Source: Methylotenera sp.
GTDB taxonomy: Bacteria > Pseudomonadota > Gammaproteobacteria > Burkholderiales > Methylophilaceae
DNA: 8,489 bases
Assembly (NCBI GenBank): GCA_027487055.1
Contig: JAIYEJ010000343.1
Location: forward strand, 1 to 8,489
Direction: 5' to 3'
The notes under the pieces are model-generated. The model was not told the origin of the DNA. It ran no database searches and saw only the letters and a list, made by a program, of their open reading frames with translations. The position numbers and the translations under genes are program-made. Positions 5,997-8,489 of the stretch are shown here, one piece after another. Every line of letters starts with the position of its first letter. Within the stretch, counting starts at the first letter, position 1.

Positions 5997-6433
5997 TGCA
6001 ATTAAATACAATTAAGCCTGCAGAAGGCGCAAAAAAAGAACGTCGCAGAGTTGGACGCGGCATTGGCTCTGGCTTGGGTAAAACGGCTGGTCGTGGACAT
6101 AAAGGTCAAAAATCGCGTACTGGCGGATTTCATAAAGTTGGTTTTGAAGGCGGTCAAATGCCTTTGCAACGTCGCTTGCCTAAGCGTGGCTTTAAATCTA
6201 TGACTAAAGCTAATACAGCACGTATTCGTACAAGTGAATTGTTAGAGTTAGATGCGCCTGTGATAGATTTGTTGGCTTTAAAAGAAGCCAAATTAGTTTC
6301 AGGTACTGTTAAAGCTGCAAAAGTATATTTATCTGGTGAGTTAACCAAGAAAGTTCAAGTTCAAGGTTTGTTGCTCACTAAAGGCGCGCGTGCTGCTATT
6401 GAAGCGGCTGGCGGCAAAGTTGTTGAAGCTTAA
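5996..6433 (+). CDS. rplO: 50S ribosomal protein L15
   Basis: The product has 145 residues, the usual length. L15 binds 23S rRNA in the late assembly core; its extended N-terminal arm penetrates rRNA. MQLNTIKPAEGAKKERRRVG opens it, then the Gly/Arg/Lys-rich arm GRGIGSGLGKTAGRGHKGQK (20-39), SRTGGFHKVGFEGGQMPLQR (40-59) and LPKRGF (61-66). The globular C-terminal half ends in EAAGGKVVEA. Its ATG shares one base with the rpmD stop (TAATG), which indicates coupled translation; AAGG at 5982-5985 lies inside rpmD. Confidence 0.98.
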   Translation: MQLNTIKPAEGAKKERRRVGRGIGSGLGKTAGRGHKGQKSRTGGFHKVGFEGGQMPLQRRLPKRGFKSMTKANTARIRTSELLELDAPVIDLLALKEAKLVSGTVKAAKVYLSGELTKKVQVQGLLLTKGARAAIEAAGGKVVEA

Positions 6434-6458
6434 AAATAAAGATTAGACGAGAATAGCA

Positions 6459-7778
6459 TTGGCGCAAGATAATCTTTTAAAGTCGGTTGGAAAAATGGGC
6501 GAACTGAAAAGTCGCTTGTGGTTTGTATTAGGTGCGTTAGTGGTGTATCGCTTAGGTGCGCATATACCTGTGCCTGGTATAGACCCAACTGTTTTAAAGC
6601 AATTATTTGATTCACAAAGTGGTGGTATTTTGGGCATGTTTAACATGTTCTCTGGTGGTGCTTTATCACGCTTTACTGTTTTTGCACTAGGGATTATGCC
6701 GTATATTTCTGCGTCAATTATTATGCAATTGGCGACAGTTGTTTCTCCTAAATTGGAGCAACTGAAAAAGGAAGGTGAAGCGGGTAGACGCACTATCACC
6801 AAATACACGCGATATGGGACAGTATTGCTTGCAACGTTTCAGGCTCTTGGTATTGCCATCGCTTTGGAAGGCCAAACGGGGTTAGTGTTAGATCCTGGAT
6901 TAGCGTTTAGATTGACCGCTGTGGTTACTTTGGTTAGCGGTACGATGTTTTTGATGTGGTTGGGCGAGCAAATTACTGAGCGCGGTATTGGTAATGGAAT
7001 CTCGATTATCATTTTTGCCGGTATTGTGGCTGGTTTGCCAAGTGCCATTACTAGCACATTAGAGTTAGCTCGAACAGGAGCTTTTTCAATACCGTTGGTG
7101 ATGTTCTTATTTGTAGCAGTATTGTTAGTAACTGCGCTAGTGGTGTTTGTAGAGCGTGGTCAACGTAAGATTACGGTGAATTATGCCAAGCGCCAAGTAG
7201 GCAATAAAGTATATGGTGGGCAAACAACACACCTTCCTTTAAAGCTAAATATGGCTGGTGTAATACCACCAATATTTGCGTCAAGTATTATTTTGTTCCC
7301 AGCAACGTTGGCTGGTTGGTTTGGTAGTAATGAAAAGTTGTCATGGTTAAAAGACATAAGTAATGTTTTGTCCCCAGGACAACCTATATATATTTTATTT
7401 TTTGCATCTGCAATTATATTCTTCTGTTTTTTCTATACGGCATTGGTATTTAACCCTAAAGAAACAGCAGATAATTTAAAGAAAAGTGGTGCCTTTGTGC
7501 CAGGTATTCGCCCAGGTGAGCAAACAGCAAAATATATTGATACGATTATGGGCCGTTTGACCTTAATTGGTGCGATTTATATAACATTGGTTTGTTTGTT
7601 GCCAGAGTTTTTAACTTTGAAATTTAATACACCATTTTATTTTGGTGGTACGTCGCTACTGATTATTGTGGTGGTAACAATGGATTTTATGACCCAAGTG
7701 CAATCACATTTGATGTCTCATCAATATGAAGGGTTGCTAAAAAAAGCGAATTTTAAAGGTGGCGCAGGAGCGCGCTAG
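6459..7778 (+). CDS. secY: protein translocase channel subunit SecY
   Basis: The product has 439 residues (443 in E. coli). SecY forms the inner-membrane channel of SecYEG that exports and inserts proteins with SecA or ribosomes. Visible are the cytoplasmic N-terminus, the first membrane segment (about 20-33), the plug area with GGILGMFNMFSGGALSRFTV (55-74), alternating hydrophobic stretches consistent with ten helices, EQITERGIGNGISIIIFAGI (170-189), and the cytoplasmic C5 loop GAFVPGIRPGEQT (344-356) whose R351 corresponds to the functionally essential Arg357 of E. coli. The start is assigned to TTG 6459 (AQDNLLKSVGKMGELKSRLW), since the N-terminus before residue 20 resembles the family. 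The first ATG, 6495, would remove 12 residues. Shine-Dalgarno pairing before the TTG (GACGAGA, 6447-6453) is weak. The gap to rplO is 25 bases. Confidence 0.97.
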   Translation: MAQDNLLKSVGKMGELKSRLWFVLGALVVYRLGAHIPVPGIDPTVLKQLFDSQSGGILGMFNMFSGGALSRFTVFALGIMPYISASIIMQLATVVSPKLEQLKKEGEAGRRTITKYTRYGTVLLATFQALGIAIALEGQTGLVLDPGLAFRLTAVVTLVSGTMFLMWLGEQITERGIGNGISIIIFAGIVAGLPSAITSTLELARTGAFSIPLVMFLFVAVLLVTALVVFVERGQRKITVNYAKRQVGNKVYGGQTTHLPLKLNMAGVIPPIFASSIILFPATLAGWFGSNEKLSWLKDISNVLSPGQPIYILFFASAIIFFCFFYTALVFNPKETADNLKKSGAFVPGIRPGEQTAKYIDTIMGRLTLIGAIYITLVCLLPEFLTLKFNTPFYFGGTSLLIIVVVTMDFMTQVQSHLMSHQYEGLLKKANFKGGAGAR

Positions 7779-7785
7779 CTGGACG

Positions 7786-8004
7786 ATGGCGAAAGAAGAC
7801 CGTATTGAGATGCAAGGGGAGATTTTAGAAAACCTCCCAAATGCAACCTTTAAGGTGAAGTTAGAAAATGGTCATACAGTATTAGGATATATTTCTGGAA
7901 AAATGCGCATGCACTACATACGTATATTGCCAGGAGATAAGGTGACAGTAGAAATGACACCTTACGATTTAACAAGAGCGCGTATTACATTTCGCGTAAA
8001 GTAA
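7786..8004 (+). CDS. infA: translation initiation factor IF-1
   Basis: The product has 72 residues, the standard size. IF1 is a single S1/OB-fold protein that blocks the 30S A site during initiation and helps IF2 and IF3. MAKEDRIEMQGEILENLPNA (1-20), the LENGHTVLGYISGKMRMHYI segment (26-45) and LPGDKVTVEMTPYDLTRARI (48-67) are the conserved blocks. ATG 7786 gives the universal MAKED start; a longer frame from GTG 7759 inside secY is rejected. Shine-Dalgarno pairing is poor: AGGAG (7766-7770) is 15 bases away inside secY and only GGA (7781-7783) is near. With a 7-base gap after the secY stop, reinitiation or coupling is likely. Location between secY and rpmJ fits betaproteobacteria; E. coli has infA elsewhere. 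Confidence 0.98.
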   Translation: MAKEDRIEMQGEILENLPNATFKVKLENGHTVLGYISGKMRMHYIRILPGDKVTVEMTPYDLTRARITFRVK

Positions 8005-8036
8005 TTCAAAATAGAGTTTGTGGTGAGAGGTAAATT

Positions 8037-8150
8037 ATGAGAGTTCGTGCATCAGTAAAAACATTGTGCCGTAACTGTAAAGTTGTTCGCCGTAGGGGTG
8101 TTGTGCGCATTATTTGCACTGACCCACGTCATAAACAACGTCAAGGTTAA
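8037..8150 (+). CDS. rpmJ: 50S ribosomal protein L36, zinc-binding form
   Basis: A 37-residue ORF starts at ATG 8037 and ends at TAA 8148-8150. It reads MRVRASVKTLCRNCKVVRRR, then GVVRIICTDPRHKQRQG, a typical L36. Cys11, Cys14, Cys27 and His32 form the zinc ribbon (C-plus form), so its function would depend on zinc, unlike S14 of the same operon. L36 binds 23S rRNA near the base of the L7/L12 stalk region. The Shine-Dalgarno AGAGG is at 8026-8030. It is the last gene before a promoter-bearing gap, and so probably the end of the spc unit proper; no clear terminator follows. Confidence 0.97.
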   Translation: MRVRASVKTLCRNCKVVRRRGVVRIICTDPRHKQRQG

Positions 8151-8177
8151 TGAAGTGGTAACAGTTAATTGTTTGGT

Positions 8178-8206
8178 TTGAAAAAATAAACATAAGCTGT
8201 TAAAAT
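8178..8206 (+). promoter_or_regulatory. sigma70-type promoter upstream of rpsM (alpha operon)
   Basis: TTGAAA at 8178-8183 (5 of 6 to consensus), a 17-base A/T-rich spacer and TAAAAT at 8201-8206 (5 of 6) form a strong-looking promoter. The start point would be near 8212-8214, about 50 bases before rpsM. Read-through from the spc unit is also possible because I see no convincing terminator between rpmJ and this site. Confidence 0.7.
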
Positions 8207-8221
8207 TCAAGGCTTTTTTAT

Positions 8222-8246
8222 TTGGTCGCAAGTTGTTTGCGATTAA
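8222..8246 (+). promoter_or_regulatory. hairpin in the rpsM leader, next to the ribosome-binding site
   Basis: TCGCAA (8226-8231) pairs with TTGCGA (8237-8242) around the loop GTTGT. Two G-U pairs and two T-A pairs extend the stem to ten pairs (8222-8231 with 8237-8246). It begins about 10 bases into the predicted transcript and ends 4 bases before the rpsM Shine-Dalgarno GGAG (8251-8254). In E. coli, S4 represses the alpha operon by binding a leader pseudoknot at this location; this simple hairpin may be a different solution. Confidence 0.5.
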
Positions 8247-8261
8247 TTTTGGAGTGAAAGT

Positions 8262-8489
8262 ATGGCTCGTATTGCTGGGGTTAATATCCCAAATAATAAA
8301 CACGCAGAAATTGCATTAACTGCAATATTCGGTATCGGTAGAAATACAGCACAAAAAATTTGCGCTGCAGCTGGTGTGTTGGCGACAACAAAAGTTAAAG
8401 ACTTAAACGATGCGGATGTTGAAAAACTACGTGACGAAGTTGCTAAAGTTAAGGTTGAAGGTGACTTGCGTCGTGAAGTATCGATGAAC
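8262..8489 (+). CDS. rpsM: 30S ribosomal protein S13, N-terminal part (partial)
   Basis: The first 76 codons are present and the frame stays open to the window end; the complete family protein has about 120 residues. S13 is in the 30S head, contacts S19 and forms bridges to L5 and 23S rRNA. MARIAGVNIPNNKHAEIALT is the canonical start, followed by the FGIGRNTAQKIC helix-hairpin-helix-like segment (23-34) and the LRDEV and GDLRREVSMN stretch. GGAG at 8251-8254 is 7 bases before ATG 8262. As first gene of the alpha operon it follows its own predicted promoter and a leader hairpin. Confidence 0.97.
   Translation, partial: MARIAGVNIPNNKHAEIALTAIFGIGRNTAQKICAAAGVLATTKVKDLNDADVEKLRDEVAKVKVEGDLRREVSMN

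Noticed and set aside
6443..6808. 121-codon open frame on the - strand within secY
   Set aside because: It is antisense to clearly coding SecY sequence, has no recognisable domain and no plausible ribosome-binding site; a shadow frame.
8194..8218. Possible terminator (AAGC...GCTTTTTT) after rpmJ
   Set aside because: Only four pairs with a loop of over ten bases, and it overlaps the predicted promoter; too weak to call.
8052..8303. 83-codon open frame on the - strand across rpmJ and the rpsM leader
   Set aside because: Overlaps L36 and the start of S13 in antisense; low-complexity Thr/Asn-rich product.
1..8489. Mobile elements, CRISPR arrays, tRNA/rRNA genes or foreign cargo
   Set aside because: All but about 0.5 kb is assigned to canonical ribosomal operon genes; no direct repeats, insertion ends or tRNA-like folds were seen.

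Overview
This window is a ribosomal-protein supercluster: the distal half of the S10 operon, the whole spc operon and the first gene of the alpha operon, all on the + strand. Gene order is rpsS (3' end), rplV, rpsC, rplP, rpmC, rpsQ | rplN, rplX, rplE, rpsN, rpsH, rplF, rplR, rpsE, rpmD, rplO, secY, infA, rpmJ | rpsM (5' part).

The protein sequences, infA lying between secY and rpmJ, and the long zinc-free S14 point to a betaproteobacterium. The A/T-rich codon use would fit a low-GC lineage such as the Methylophilaceae (Methylotenera-like). That placement is my inference from protein resemblance and was not tested by a search.

Layout. Bases 1-2061 hold the S10-operon genes, nearly gapless, with a 17-base rpsC/rplP overlap and an rpmC/rpsQ overlap. 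Bases 2062-2263 form the longest non-coding stretch. It holds a 10-bp perfect inverted repeat, a promoter with a perfect TATAAT, and a roughly 145-base leader that folds into three directly abutting hairpins upstream of rplN. Bases 2264-8150 are the spc genes, with gaps of 0-32 bases and mostly clear Shine-Dalgarno sites. Bases 8151-8261 hold a second good promoter and a hairpin before rpsM, which runs off the window.

Functionally the genes make 18 ribosomal proteins of both subunits, the translocase channel SecY and initiation factor IF1. Nothing mobile, no CRISPR array, no tRNA/rRNA gene and no foreign gene is visible. The most interesting material is regulatory (the two leaders), followed by a roughly 42-residue Lys/Ala-rich N-terminal extension on ribosomal protein L30.
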